Assembly (NCBI GenBank): GCA_030272585.1
Contig: BSYQ01000012.1
Location: 2,294,001 to 2,358,000 of the forward strand
Source: Bryopsis sp. KO-2023
Lineage: Eukaryota; Chlorophyta; Ulvophyceae; Bryopsidales; Bryopsidaceae
Direction of reading: 5' to 3'
DNA: 64,000 nucleotides
The notes under the pieces were generated by a model, which made no database searches, had not been told where the DNA came from, and worked only from the letters and a program-made list of their open reading frames with translations. The translations under genes were made by a program, and so were the position numbers. Below, one piece after another: positions 1 to 12,810 of the stretch. Within the stretch, counting starts at the first letter, position 1. Each line of letters begins with the position of its first letter.

Positions 1-181
1 TAAAAGGATTTTTTTTTTGTGAAATGAAGATTTTTTTTGTAAAATAAACCAAAATCGCCAATTCTGCGACCTATTTTAGATTTTTTTTTAATTCCCCTTC
101 CCCCTCCAGTTTCCCAAAAAAAAGGAGAGGGGGGGGGGGAAGGGATGCAAAACAACTCATCAATATCAAGTTCGTAATGCG
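1..181. other. Homopolymer-rich stretch at the left edge
   Basis: Poly-T, poly-A and poly-G runs with no open frame. The sequence resembles the introns of the adjacent gene, so this is either an intron of a longer gene or its 3' flank. Confidence 0.4.
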
Positions 182-3100
182 TTACCTGATCCTGGTCGTC
201 CCGTTACCATAAAGTAACGCCTGTAACACCCAAAAATTCTTCGGAGGGCCGAAATCGTACAAGCTTTGCCTTCTGACAGACTGGTGCAACACCGTGGCGC
301 CGCCTTTCCCCTGCCAACTCCAAAATTCCGCTTTCACCCGCTCGCTCGAAATCGCGAACGATCTCAAGAATTCCAACGCTTCGACGTGACCCATCGTAAC
401 GCCCACCATTACAGGCGTTACTTTGTCTTGGCCCATTTTCTCGAGGATCAAGCGTTCGCGAGTGGCGGGCGTGGTGCTTGGGTGGCTGAAAAAAACGCGG
501 GTTGCTTCTAGAGCGGCGGCGGCGCTCCTTGTGGCGAGAATGAAGGCTAAAATGTTCCATCCACGCGATGTATTAGGGTCGGTTGGAGTTGGATCGACGC
601 GAAAATCCAACATGGCTTTAAAAAGATCCACGCGACCTTCTTTGGCCGCTATCTACAACAAAACGAGAGCCATATGATCGCAGTTAATTCTGTTGGCGTT
701 TTTCGCCCCCCAAGATTTTTCTGTTTTGAATTTTTTTTTTCACTTTACATAAATAAAGACTAGTGCACACAGAAACAGAATTCCAAACCAAAAGTGAAAA
801 GACAAAATTGTGCGATCGTTTTTGGCTTTCGTGGTTTTCTGGCCAGTGCATTTACCTGAAGTGCATTTGGTGTGAAAGACTGCTTGGACATGGGAGTCTG
901 AAAAAACACACACGCACATAAACACACCGAAACACTTGATTCAACTGAAAAAAAGAAAAGAAAAGAAAAAACACTCGAGCAGAGCTTTTTTCTGCATGTT
1001 GAATCAGACAGAATACAAGGAAGGACCCTTCCCCCAAAAGGTGTTATAATATTAACATATTAAAAAACTGACAACAAACTTAAGAAATGGCATGTTTGCC
1101 ACATTCCTCACCAGGTCGAGTTGGGTTCTTAACAAGGTGTTATTTTCTATCAGCCCAGCCCTCGCCTGTTTCATCAGCCACTCGGCGATTTCCAAATTGC
1201 CTTCGCCCAACGCACACGCCACCAAGCCGCCGTTCAAACCCGACACCAACAACTCCCCTCCGTACGCTTGTGCCAAGGCCGAAAAATCAGGGGCAGGGCT
1301 GTCGATATTGGGGAATCCAGCCATCGAAACGTGGATGTTTTTCTTAGCCAGTTTTTCCGCCGAACTGGCGGAGCGGCTGATTTGCTGGTTGGTTTCGATG
1401 AAGCGCTGGAATGCTTGAGTGTGGGAGTTGGTTGAAAGCCATTGAATGATGTTCTTGGCGTGGAAACGTGTCGCTGTGAGGATGAAGGGGGTGTGGCGGT
1501 AGGGTGGCGGCGTGGTGGCGGCGGGGCGCCGCCCGCCACGACGTCTGGACGAATTTGGATGGTTGGTTGGAAGTCTTTCTGCACATTATTGGGATGCAAC
1601 AATATCACAGTTTTCTGATTGTCTTTCGTTTGGAGTGGTTGAAAGCAAGGAAAGTGGGTCGAGGGTTTTTCCCCAACCAAAAAAAGAAAAAAAAAAAAAC
1701 GACTGGCCAAATTACGAATGTACACTCCTTTTTCCTGATCTGGTTTGAAATTCGAATCGAGGGGAAACCTTTCGGGAAAAAAATGAACGAAGTCGCACCT
1801 GGGAATCTGACGGACGTTTTCGTTTTCCTTTTCGTTTCTTCGTTCTGTTCGAGAATTTTTTCAAAGGGGATTCCATATCCCGTTTTCTCGATAAGGTACG
1901 AAAGCAGCTCCACATCGTCCATCAGAAAAACCAAATTTCGACGGGTGGCGGCGGCGACCAATTTGCATGCCAATTTCGTGCAATCCTTTTCCTCATACTC
2001 CCCCTGGCATCAGTTTTGTTGGGTGAAAAAAAAAAGCACCTATATGGTGTTTCCTCTTTGAAAATTTGGTTGGATTAATTTAATTTGCTCAGTGTGAAAA
2101 CTGCTGGCGCCATGGAGGAAAAAGAAAAAGAAAAAAGAAAAGTACTATACAAATTGTGTGGCTTTCAGCAGTTTCAGAAAAAAAAGAAAATGAACCTTTG
2201 GTATAATTATGGGTTCTCGAGGGGTTTTATTACATTTATTGCCTGACTATTTTTTTTCCATTTGCTTACTGTGCTGTCAGGATCGTCGACCTCCATTTCT
2301 TCTGAATTTGGACTTTTTTTCCCCATTTCTTCTGAATTTGGACCTTTTTTTCGAAGCATGGCTTCTTTTTTCCATTCGGCATCCCAGCAGTTGCATGCCA
2401 TCAAAATAGCATCCAAAAGATCTCTCCTCTTCAAAAATAATGCCAAAAGCATTGGGGAAACCATACGAAACATGCCCTGCATTTCACAGAAACCTTAAAA
2501 AAAAAAAACAACCGCAAAAAAATTATTTGTGTTTGGGTTGCTCCTTTTTTTTCCCTTCTTTCCTCATCGACATCTGGTCATTCTCAATCCTCCCAAGAAA
2601 ACACTGCAAAAAAAAACTAAAAATTGTGATTTTTTGGGAAAAAAAACCTAATACAAGAGGAGGGGAAGGTTTGGAGATATGTATAGGGAATTTTGGGGGG
2701 GGAAATAAAATAAAAATAAATCTTTCGTTTTTCAGAAACTTTTGTGGTTATTTTTTTGTGTGGTTATTTTGGGGCAGCCTCACATTTTGCTCCAGTCGAT
2801 TAAAAATAAAGTATTCGTCATCTCCATGGAAATTCTCCCTCAGCTTGTTCTCAGCTTCCTTGTCATTGCAAGTGTGCGATTTCCAAAGCAATCGAATTTC
2901 CTCCTTTGCATCCTTCCTGAATTTTCAGTGCCAAAATTATATATTATTATTATTATATTATTATTATTTAAAAAAACAAAGTATACACACGTATTTTTTT
3001 ATTTTTTTTCTTCTTACAAACTCCCCACATGAGTGACTGATTGAAGAAAAGGAAAAAAGGACTTGTTGAATTTTTTTTTAGAATTGAAAAAGCTTAACCT

Positions 3101-6100
3101 TCGAAAGGGTTTTTTTCAACATTTTGTTATGATTTTGGAATAAAGATTTTGTTATGATTTTGGAATAAAGAGAAACTAAATGTGCGAATGTGTGGAGTTT
3201 AAACGACATACCTCCAGTTTTCTGGCAGATTTGCCTCCACCATTTCAGCTGAAAGATAACTCATATGATTCAACAAGTCCTCAGGAGAAGTGTGACAGGT
3301 CACACTTTCTTTACTCCCTGATCCTGATTTAGAAAAAATCAATACGTTAAAACTGAAGGTCAACAAACAATCCAAAAAGAAGCATAATAAACTGCATGCA
3401 GATTCCATAATCATAAAAAAAACTACCCAGAGATTGGCAGCAAAATTATTTTTTACATGAACAGTCAAACACAAACTATTCGATTGTTTTGTAGGGAATG
3501 GTCTTTTTTTTTTCTGTAGGCTAATTAGCTCTGCAGATCGTTTCTTTACCTGCATCAGCATCGATGCTGATTTTGGCCAAGGTTACATTTTCCGCAAGCT
3601 CCTCTGCTTCCATTTTCATTTTTTCCAGTTTTTCCTCAAAATCATCCTGAAATATGAAACAAACTAAAAAAACAATTAAAAAAATGAAGTAAATAACGAA
3701 ATAGACACTCATTCAAACCTCGATCTTTGCCTGCATTCCTTCCAATTTTTTTGAAGTATATTTTGAACCCCCCATCTCAATCAGCCAGGATTTACTACAT
3801 TTCATATCGAAAACCACACACAAAAAAATCCATGCAAATGAACAACATAAGCAAATACATTAGTGTTTATTTTTTTTATTTTTTTTTGGGGGGGGCACCC
3901 AAAATAACACACTAAGAATAAAGACTAAAAGACCTCCTACCTCCACCATAGCCTCCACAGCGAAATTATTCAATTGATAATCATCCTCATGCTTTTCGAT
4001 CCCTTCTGAAAACAACCTCCGTTTCTTGTTCTCCCCCTCTGCCCCCTCATTATCAGGTGACTCATATTGCATGGCTGCAATTTCCAGAATCCGAAACGCC
4101 AAGTCCGCATGGCCCCCCAACATCGCAACGATCAACGGTGTTTGAAAATGGGAATTTTGAACAGAAATCAGCAATCGATTTTTGGGTTCAGCGAGAATGG
4201 TGACTTGCTCTATGTGTTTTTGGTCCCCCCTCCAAGCAGCTTCAAACAGTTGGTGGTAAAGATGCTGTTTTGATGTTTCGATGGCTTTTCCTGTTTGGGA
4301 GTCTGTGGGGTTTCCCCTCGAACAATGCTCCTCTTGATTTTCTCGAGAGCTCCCTGGTGGAATGTATGAATATCTGGAGGAAGGAAAAGAAAGAAAAAAA
4401 AATCCACACAGGGAGTATATGTTTAGGCGATATTACGGTCATTTCTTCAAGTTTTCTTTATATATGAAAAAGACAGTCCCCCCCCTCCTCCCCCCTCCAA
4501 AAAAACTGAAAAATTTAACAGATAGAACAGAAAATATATCGCTGCCACGTTTTCTGGAAATATTTTATATAAAATAAACTATATTATATTAAATTTCAAT
4601 TATAACAATATCTGATTGAATCCTTTGCCATGCACATACGTTGCGATCAATGCTTTGAAGTCTCGATCGTCACCCTCGTGAATTCTCGGAATGCGAAAAG
4701 CGTATCCATGGTTTCGATTTTCGAGTTCCATATCTGGCTGAGGATTTCCCATCAATTTCCAAAAGGGCATTCCACCGGCAAGCTCCAAAATTCCCAACAG
4801 TTTTCGATACGCAATTTTTTTCAGCCTTCCATCATCTTCAATGATATCGGTGCACCACCTGACACCCCATTACAAAATAAAGCATGGAAATTTATTCACG
4901 TGATTTGAAATACTTCTCGTCTCCTTTTTTGCCAAGAAAAAATATTTCAATTTTATCAATTTTGATTCATATCACTGAGTTTAGTCAGTGTTTCTCTCTG
5001 AAAGAATTTCCCACCTCAAAAAACCTTTAAATCTATCAAGAATGAAATATTTTTCATAGACTTTTACTGCCCCCCCCCAAAAAAAAAGAAAAAAGAAAAA
5101 AAACTTGCTTAAGTTTCCTTTCCAAAGGTATTTTTACACCCCCCCCCAAGAAAAAGCAAAAAAAAAGAGGCGGATACATGCTCCAAACCGTTTTCTTTCT
5201 CATTTTTTTTTTTCAACCAAGTTTTTAACATCCAAGTGGATTAAACAAAACGAAACTAAACTGGAGAAAGGATGGAAAAACGGACCCTCGCTTACCTGCT
5301 CAAAAACTGGATGTCAAATTTCAGAGCATAAGCTTCCAGAGTCGGCCACACGTACGAATTTTTGGGAATTTTTCCGCTGTCCAAAAGCTGGCGCAATTTC
5401 AATGGGCTTTTATACTCGGCAGGCAGCCCGGTTTCTTCCGAAACCAAAATATCGTCCATCTCCACCAACCCATCTTTGCAATCATGCGCATCTTGCTTGT
5501 ATGTCTGACTGAAAACAGGAGGAAATTTTTTTTTGGAGGTTTCAATCCAGACAGTAGGCTTTTTTTTGGTTGTGTTTGATATAGATAGAGCTTTTGAAAA
5601 AAAAAAAAATACAAAAAAAAGAAAGAAAGAAAAACAGACGGACTTTTCTGGGGATGATTTTTTTTTTTGAATTGTTTTTTTGAATCACTTCATCATTTCA
5701 TTTCATTCTGCTTTTTTTTTCAAACATAATTTTTCGTACGCATCTGTGAGAGGGTGCTTTTCTTTTCTTTTCATTTTTTTTTTCTCTCTCTGTGGAATGC
5801 TTCGCTTTCAATACACAACCAAACCATTGTGTTTTTTTGATTTTTTTTTTGAGAAAAGAAGCAAAGGAAAAAAAAAATGTGGACGCTGCTGGACACCTCA
5901 TCATTGCATTTGCTTCCTTCCCTTGTCGCTCCGCATCCTCCAGCGGTTTCAACAGTTCACCCACAAAATCCACCATCGTCTCGTTTTTCCCCTCCCTCAA
6001 AAAATTTACATCGGCACCATGGGCAAGCAACATTTTCACGATGGAAAAAGGATCCTTGTATTTGCTGGTCGCATCGATGCTCTTTCCCTTTTCAGAAAGC

Positions 6101-9100
6101 AGGTTAAAAAACAAATAAAAATAAAGAGGGGGAATATATATGTTTTCCAAAACATTTGTTTCTTTTCTTTTTTCCGGAGCAGCTCGTCGAAATTCGGAAC
6201 AAGACGGCACCAAAAGAAAATTAAAAAAATGAAGAATACGTATAATATACATTCCGGAAATTTTTTCTTGTGAGGTGCAAAAAGAAGCGCTCGCAAATAT
6301 TCCCCCCTCCCCAAAAAAAACCGGAAAAAAAGAGCATATTGATGCCAGCAGCCAAGGAATTTTTTGAGCATATTGATGCCAGCAGCCAAGGAATTTTTTG
6401 AATTATTATACCTCTCTCAACGCATGCTCTTCTGCTTGTTCCAGGCCACTCAGAGCAACACTTACCTCATGAATTCTAAAAATAGAAAAAAAAATCATCT
6501 TTTGGAAAAACAAACATCTATTTCAAGAAAGAGGGAGGTGTGGGGGTTTCTTCCGCCTTTTCCCCCAGCAAGTAAAAACTCATGAAAAAGAAATAGCATG
6601 TTTCAACAGATACTCTTTATTGCTGGGTTTATTTTCTGTGCCTTCCCCCCCTTTTTTTTCTGCTAGTTTAATAAGAAATTTTGAAGTGGCATTGAGAAAA
6701 AAGCAGCGAAGAAAACTACTGACCTCTTTTTCAATTGTTGAATTGCCAACCACAATGGATGCTCCAAATCTTGTACAGACATATGCTTTGCTTCTTCTAT
6801 TTTTTGGTCGACAAAACTATCGTTGCTTCTGACTGATTCTGACCTGACAGGGAAAAAAAGTCGCAACTCACATTTCCTGTTTCTTCTTGATATATTTAGC
6901 AAGCCTCTCACTCTTCTTCTTGGTTAAAAAAAAGAGAAAAAAAAATATTTGAGACTGTATTTCCCCACTGGATGATTCGACCAAGTACTAAGATTAATTA
7001 AGACTTTCTATTACTGTATGGTGTAAACAGGATATTAAAGAAGAGAGTGCCCATCAAAACTCCAACATTCCACAGGAAGAACTTTTCAAGAAACCGAGAT
7101 GGATGAGTAGACAAATCCATCTGTGTGAGAATTTCAACAAATGCCAGGGTTCTTTCCACATTATTGTTTTTTCTTTCCATTTTTATATATGGAAGGGCGT
7201 TTTCATATTTTTCAATTTACCTTCGCCGAGTGAGTTCACAGTCTTCATCCGTCAAATTCATTCTTGCTCCATGTTTGATCAGAGAAGCAACGCACTCATA
7301 GTGGCATCTTCAGGAATTAATCAAAAAAAAAACAAAGAAAAACGAACAAAAGAAACATCCAATGAGAACCAGACAAAAAAAAAGGAATTAAATAAAATTA
7401 ATTGAATAAATAAACTACTGTCATTTTCAAATGCTGGCTGTTTAGTTGCAAATAAAAAAAAAGCAACCGGAAATCAAAGATCCACAGTATTTTCAAGAGC
7501 ACACATGTCGGGTTTTTTTCTTGCCTCAGCACTCTACAATTGAAAAATTCCATATATCGTTTTTTTGCGGACAATTTTTTTTTGTTGAACTGAGCCCTCT
7601 CTCACTGTTCAATGGCCGTCATCAATGGGGTGAGTTTTTCCACAGAAACGGCATCGAGTGCTTGTTGTTTCAGGGCTGGCGAAATTTCCAAAATTTGTTC
7701 GATGAACGTCGAGTTGCCGTTGCCAGCAGCCATGTGAAGGATGTTTTTCAACGTCATGTCCATCCATCCAGCATCGCAACCCCCCTCGATCAAAATCCCC
7801 AATATCTGTTTTATAGAGAGAAAAAAAAGAAAAGAAAAGAATCAGCAGCACAATCAGAAGCTTCCCCTCCCCCCTTCCCCACCCAAAAAACAAAAAAAAG
7901 AGTCCGAAAATATATATAGCGGAAAGAAAACCAACCCAGAAAGCACCCTTGGGGATTTTTCTGTGTGTTGAATGTGAATTTGGCACTGAGTTCGATCGAG
8001 TTTGATTGTTTTTTTTAAATTGTTATTATTATTATATTCTTTTTTTGGGGAGGGGGGAGGGGAAATAACACAATATTATTCCCTGGCTTTTCTCTTTCGA
8101 ACCTTTTTTGAAGCTTCGGAATTCCATGAGCACAAGTTGATGACTAAAACCAAAATTGGGACGATCTCGTAGTCAAAGCTACTTTCAGAATCCCCCAGCT
8201 GCCACCCCTTGTTTGGATCAGCACCGTTTTCGATCAAAGCCCTCACCACCTCAACCTCCCCTAAAAAAATCGCAATCTAAAACATAACCAAAAAAACAAC
8301 AACAATCATACACACACTTCTTTCAGAGCAAATCGAAATAAACGGAAAGAAAACGGGAAAAAGTAAAAATCAGAAAAAATTTACAGAAGCTTCCGAAGAA
8401 GAAGGAATTTTTTTTCCCTCTATAAAAATATATATATTTTTATTAATTTTTTTCTCCCTGTGCAACTTAAAATTTTACATGCAAAGGCGACATTTTTTTG
8501 GTCCACTCTTCTGCATCCAGGTCGAGAATGTCGAATTTTTCCAACTCAGATTTTTTGATTTCGGATGCACTCCTGCTTGAACCGCCATAATATCCAGCGA
8601 TTTGTTTTTTTGAAATTTTCTGGATGGCGGCTTCTTTGTTTTGTTTGCTTTTTTCCAGGAATTTTGAGATCAGCTCTGTGCAGCCATACATCGCTCCGAT
8701 GTGCAAAACTGTCCTGGAAAAATAATTGAAAGAAAAAGAAACAGGGCATCTTTTTAGGAGTTGCAAAAAGAAAAACGAGTTTATATGGATGCATGTGGCT
8801 GGGTTTGCTCAGGAGTTTTATGAAAGGACACTCCGATGAAAATCAATGAAAAAGTAAAAAATATAGATTTCTGTTGTGTTTTTTCAGCTGTCAAGCGGAA
8901 TTAGGTTTATGCCTAGCATCACATGGCAGGCTGGTTTTTCTTTTCCCTCCAAATTTAAAAATGAAGCAATTAAATTCAAAAGAACTTAGATTAAATATGA
9001 ATTCAGAAAATAAAATTTCCATAATTTCCCTCAAATGATAAAAAAAATAAAATGATATTTCCCTTTACCTTCCATTGGGCATCCGAGTGCTTATTTTTGC

Positions 9101-11677
9101 CCCATTGTTCAGCAAAACCTGGGCTGCTTCGATCGATCCAGTGAAAGTCGACAATTGCAGAGGGGTTCTTTCAGAAAAATCGGTGCAATTGGGGTCAACC
9201 CCAGCTGCCAACGCTCTTTTCACCCCCGGGACATCATTTGAATTGGCAGCCAAGCACAATTTCCCTGCATCTTCTGTTACATAGGCCCCGGCGCAATAGT
9301 CGGCTTCCGAGATGGGATGGAATGAACCAATCATCTGTCTGCCTGCAATTTAAAATTTAAATCCAAAAAAAAAAAAGAGCCTTTTTAACTCTCTTGGGCA
9401 CTTTTTTTTGTTGAAGAAAGCAGTTTTTGTTTTTTTTTCCATGAGGATACTTTTTTTGAAATTTTGGGGATTTAATTACAGGGAAATTTACCCTCAACCC
9501 GCTCCCCCCCCCAAAAAAAAAGAAAAAGGAAAAAATGCCCTTGTTTACGAAAAAAAAAAGGAAAGAAGACAAAGGGAGAAGAAAGTGAAACAAATCCCCA
9601 TAATTTAAAAAGGAAAAAAAGAAAAAGGTACCTGGGTCATCTTCGATGAAGGTCAGGGGTCCCCTCACAAATCCTTCCAGATATTTTTTCTCGACTTTTT
9701 CTGGAATCGGAGGATCATCCACAGCACAGTCTTTCAGAATGGTTTCAGCGGTGCCGAAAAAGCAAGGATGGACTTTGTATGTCCTCTTGTTCACTTTCTC
9801 TTGGCTGTTCAGCCAGAAATCTTTGGCTTTCATCAGCCGAGCACATTTTTCCGCCGTGTAGCCTCTTCCCCATGGCAGGAAAATTGTCGAATAATCGCTG
9901 AATTCATCCTAATTATTCCAAAGAGAATTAAAAAAAAAAAAAAAACCCTAAGAACTAAAACAATTTCCAAAAAAAACGAAAACTAGAAACAAAATACCTT
10001 CCGAAAAAAAATAGAATCCAAAACCACCTGGCCTTCTTCTTCCTTTTTTTGAAAACCGCACTCACCTCCGTGTTTTAAAATGAGGATGTTTTGCTTCACG
10101 GAGCAAAAAAAAAGAAAAGACGGAAAAGTTCAAGTGGTTTTTGTTTTTGATTTTAATTTTTTTGATATTCTGTTCATATCGATTCCCGAAATTCACCTTG
10201 CCCATGAGGGCTTTTTCGAGCCTTTCTTCCATGGAGGGGTTCATTCTGGTTCTCCATTTCGATTTTCGGGTCGATTTTAATGCAACTGAGATTCTGCTCA
10301 ACATTTCGCTCCTTTTGTGCTCCAATCGCTGGCCAGCGGTCGGCAGCCTTTCCAACAGCAAAAGCTTGGCAAGCCCTGTTACCTTCAGTTTTTTATTGTT
10401 AAAAAAAAAGGAATAAAAACAAAACCTCGAAATTCTCTGTCGAATTTATCGATTGGAGATGTGATTTCGATCGGCTTTTTTGTCTTTCATGTTGTCTTTT
10501 CTTTCCTAAGTTTTTTAATATATAAAAATAAAACAATACTTAAGTACAAATCTTATAAAATAATTGATAAACAATTAAATTAAATTAATAAGCAAAAAAT
10601 GAATCAATTCCCCATGCAGCTAGCTGTTCCTGTTACTTTCCATTTACATGGCCTTTTCTATGAATACTCGATACAAAAAAAATGTAGTACTAATATATAT
10701 TGAGGATGTATATTTCAGATTAGAAAAAAAATGATAATGCTGGTGTCCCCCACCTTATGCAATGGGCGCTCGAACAAGGTAGGATCGATTCGATCGCGTT
10801 GCAAATCTGGGATCGGCACCTCGAATCCTCTTCTCGCATATTTCGCCAATCTGACCTCGTAGGTCGGGCTCCTCCTGGTCAAATTCAGCGGATTGATTTG
10901 GTTCACCAGCGCGAGATGGCACCGCGGGGTAACCCAAACTTGATCACCGTCGTACCCCACCGCGCATGAATCCACATCGAAACCGGCGATAACCTCAAAC
11001 GGGGAAGAGTACAACCTCAGAATGATCTGGATGTGGCGAAAGGGGTACTGACTGACCAGCGTGACGGCGTGCGTCCCTCTGAAACATAGCACGTCGAAAG
11101 GATTCGCATCGACGACCGCATCGTATATCTCCACGATTTTCCGCTTGGCTTCCCCCGCCGCCATCCCGTACAGGAACAGATCTATGTCGCTGGAGGGAAA
11201 TCCACGATCGTGCATGTAGGCGCGGCGATCCCTGTTGTTTCGATCGCAGGTCACCGGCAAGGGCTGCAGGCAGGCCAGCACGGATCCCCCCGCGGCGAAC
11301 ACCCCGTCCCAGTTCATGTATTTTAAAGCCCCCTCCGTGAACAGCTCGTCGAAATTCCGGTGGAATTCTGCCTTGGTGACCACCGACGGCACGCCAGGTC
11401 GTTTTCTTTCGAAATCGCTGATCTGAAAAACTTTGGGGGTCGCTTTTTCCTCAGGGAGCTGCTCCAAGCAGGCGAAAAGGTCGCGATGGTTGAAAACAGG
11501 GATCAACGAATGGTGGGGGTCGGCCAGCTCCGACATCACCCAGGAGTCGGGCTCTCGTTTTCGGGCGAACAGCTTCCTGAACTCGTTGTCCGCATCGAAA
11601 ACGTCTTTGTAGAGGTCCGTTTTTTCGCGATGAGTTTGGGCTCCTCTGAACCGTTCGATGTAACGGTTCAAGTCCAT
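182..11677 (-). CDS. Nucleotidyltransferase-like / ankyrin-repeat protein, 23 exons
   Basis: I assembled this by hand on the minus strand. Exons: 11677-10754, 10382-10197, 9908-9632, 9342-9069, 8713-8479, 8276-8103, 7805-7606, 7307-7221, 6843-6724, 6475-6412, 6087-5897, 5508-5296, 4858-4640, 4373-3941, 3775-3719, 3646-3550, 3323-3212, 2916-2784, 2476-2270, 2003-1799, 1578-1112, 897-856, 652-182. All 22 introns are GT-AG (72-437 bp, homopolymer-rich). Every junction keeps phase and no exon contains an in-frame stop, giving about 1,795 residues. The ATG at 11677 is the first after an in-frame TGA at 11720-11722. The N-terminus is nucleotidyltransferase-like and is followed by a conserved linker (FFGTAE, then DDPG/RQ split across an intron). 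Ankyrin repeats run from about residue 508 (RTPLQLS, NGRTVLHIGA, MSPLHIAIFLG, NALQIAAKEG). This order matches a family of ankyrin proteins I know from fungi (from memory). The function is unknown; a cytosolic scaffold or enzyme is an inference. The terminal TAA overlaps a possible donor (AG/GTAACG), so the gene may continue past the left edge. The exon 11 acceptor could be 6087 or 6081. Confidence 0.85.
3121..3170. repeat. 25-bp perfect tandem duplication inside an intron
   Basis: Two adjacent identical 25-bp copies (3121-3145 and 3146-3170) lie in the intron between exons 17 and 18. There is no sign of function; it looks like recent slippage or duplication. Confidence 0.9.
3550..3775 (-). 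other. Exons 15-16: short coiled-coil insert
   Basis: A 57-bp exon (3775-3719) and a 97-bp exon (3646-3550) are separated by the gene's shortest intron (72 bp). Together they give a Lys/Glu-rich heptad-like run (KLEGMQAKIE, then EEKLEKMKMEAEELAEN). This looks like a coiled coil inserted between two ankyrin blocks and could mediate dimerisation (inference). Both junctions are phase 0 or phase 1 and agree with exons 14 and 17. Confidence 0.6.
3941..9342 (-). other. Exons 4-14: main ankyrin-repeat block
   Basis: The exons in this span encode successive ankyrin-type helices separated by less regular inserts. Clear repeat signatures are RTPLQLSTFTGSIEAAQVLL in exon 4, RTVLHIGAMYG crossing exons 4-5, MSPLH/IAIFLG crossing exons 5-6, LIENGADPN in exon 6, NILHMAAGNGN in exon 7, LIKHGARMN in exon 8, MLLAHGADVN in exon 11, and LFEAAWRGD with TPLIVAMLGGHADLAFRILE in exon 14. 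Several repeats are split by introns, including at the TPLH-like turn, and this independently supports the joins. Exons 6 and 8-10 are short and need their neighbours to be recognised as coding. The role is presumably protein-protein binding. Confidence 0.75.
6332..6399. repeat. 34-bp perfect tandem duplication inside an intron
   Basis: Two adjacent identical 34-bp copies (6332-6365 and 6366-6399) end 12 bases left of exon 10, just inside the donor side of the intron after it. The perfect identity implies a recent event. Confidence 0.9.
10754..11677 (-). other. Exon 1: nucleotidyltransferase-like N-terminal domain
   Basis: This is a single 308-codon exon, the longest uninterrupted part of the gene. 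Residues 128-132 (AAGGS) are followed by SDIDLFLYG at 163-171, so D164 and D166 form a D-x-D pair. FDVDSCAVGYDG follows at 233-244 with further acids at D234 and D236. G-G-S, then D-x-D, then a distant Asp on a beta-strand is the signature of the polymerase-beta-like nucleotidyltransferase fold. All three positions are present, so activity is possible, but no substrate can be read from the sequence. The RRSPTYEVRLAKYARRGFEV stretch (268-287) looks like a conserved end to the domain. The exon closes in phase 0 at AAG/GTGGGG. Confidence 0.7.
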
Positions 11678-12810
11678 GCTTAAACGCCAGCTTGCACTGT
11701 TGTGTCTGCACGATCGTTTTTCAGAACCCCACTTTGCGACTCCTTTTTAAAATATTTTAGACCCTAGGGGTGTTGCGACGCTTGTTGGGATGGTAGCAGG
11801 TAACTGGTGGGACGTTGTCGATCAAAAAAACTTGCCGTACCTAAGGGGTTGTTTTGTGTGGTAGGCTGCTGGTCTGACAGTGACAGCGTGGAATGCATGC
11901 GGGTTCGTCAAGGCGTTATAGGTGACTCCACATCCGTTACAAAAACGTAACAGCTTCTCAGGCAACAGTGTTATCAATTATCACTACCGTTACCGCTACA
12001 AAAATTACCCCCCGCGAAATCGATTGAGAGCTCTTTGGGGTAAAGAGCAACAGTCCTTGCATTGGGGGGACGGCCGGGCGGTCGCCCAGTCCGACTGGGG
12101 ACGCGAGCCCATTGATCCGCGAAATCCTTCCAAAACCTTCCAGGTGCGCGATCGCGAAGACGTCGGGACGACGCGACCGTCCGAGGTGTGACCCGAGGTG
12201 AGGAACGGGCGGACGAGGTAGGGTGTGGAACTCGCGCGCGCGCGCGGCGGCGGCCACGGATCCAGATCGGCGGGGGATTGCAGGAGAATCGAGGAAACGA
12301 CAGGAGAGTCGAGGAAGGTTTGAACGCTGTTTTTCTTTTTTTTTGGGGGGGGGAGGGAGGGAAAAAAAAGGAAGCCCTGGCGCGGCCGTCGCAGGTCGTG
12401 ATCGGCGGGAAATTCCAGCGGAGCTCGAGCAGATGGGAAATTCCAGCAGGCTCGAGCAGATGGCGGGCGAGGCTCGGCCGGCGAGGTGCCACGGCGAGGA
12501 GCATACTTTTTCAGGGGAAAGCTCGTTCTGTGAGAAGCGGAGCTGAAGCCTGAGATTTATTTTTTAGTTTTTTGGGGGGGGGTATTTTTTCGAACTGGAC
12601 AGGGGTTGCGTTTCTTTCTGGGAAGACTCTTCCTCTATTTCTTTCGATTTGGGGGTGATAGTGGGCTGTGATCTGGAACAGAACTCTGGAAAAGACTCTC
12701 AGAAACATCCAAACATAGATCAAGGAAAACCCCATATGGATGCATCCTATTTATCCAATTCTGCCATCTATTCTGACAGGGGTTCAAGGAGGCAAAACAA
12801 ATGATGCGGT
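11678..12810. other. 5' flank of the ankyrin gene, no gene seen
   Basis: An AT-rich start gives way to a GC-rich block (about 12050-12500) with a CG-alternating run near 12232-12245 and a poly-T/poly-G boundary near 12335-12350. Open frames exist on both strands, but they overlap each other and read as low-complexity Arg/Pro. The block may include the gene's CpG-rich promoter; no TATA box or other element could be fixed. Confidence 0.4.

Noticed and set aside
7022..7180. An additional exon between exons 8 and 9 of the ankyrin gene
   Set aside because: The open frame has no ankyrin pattern, and exons 8 and 9 already join in phase across it.
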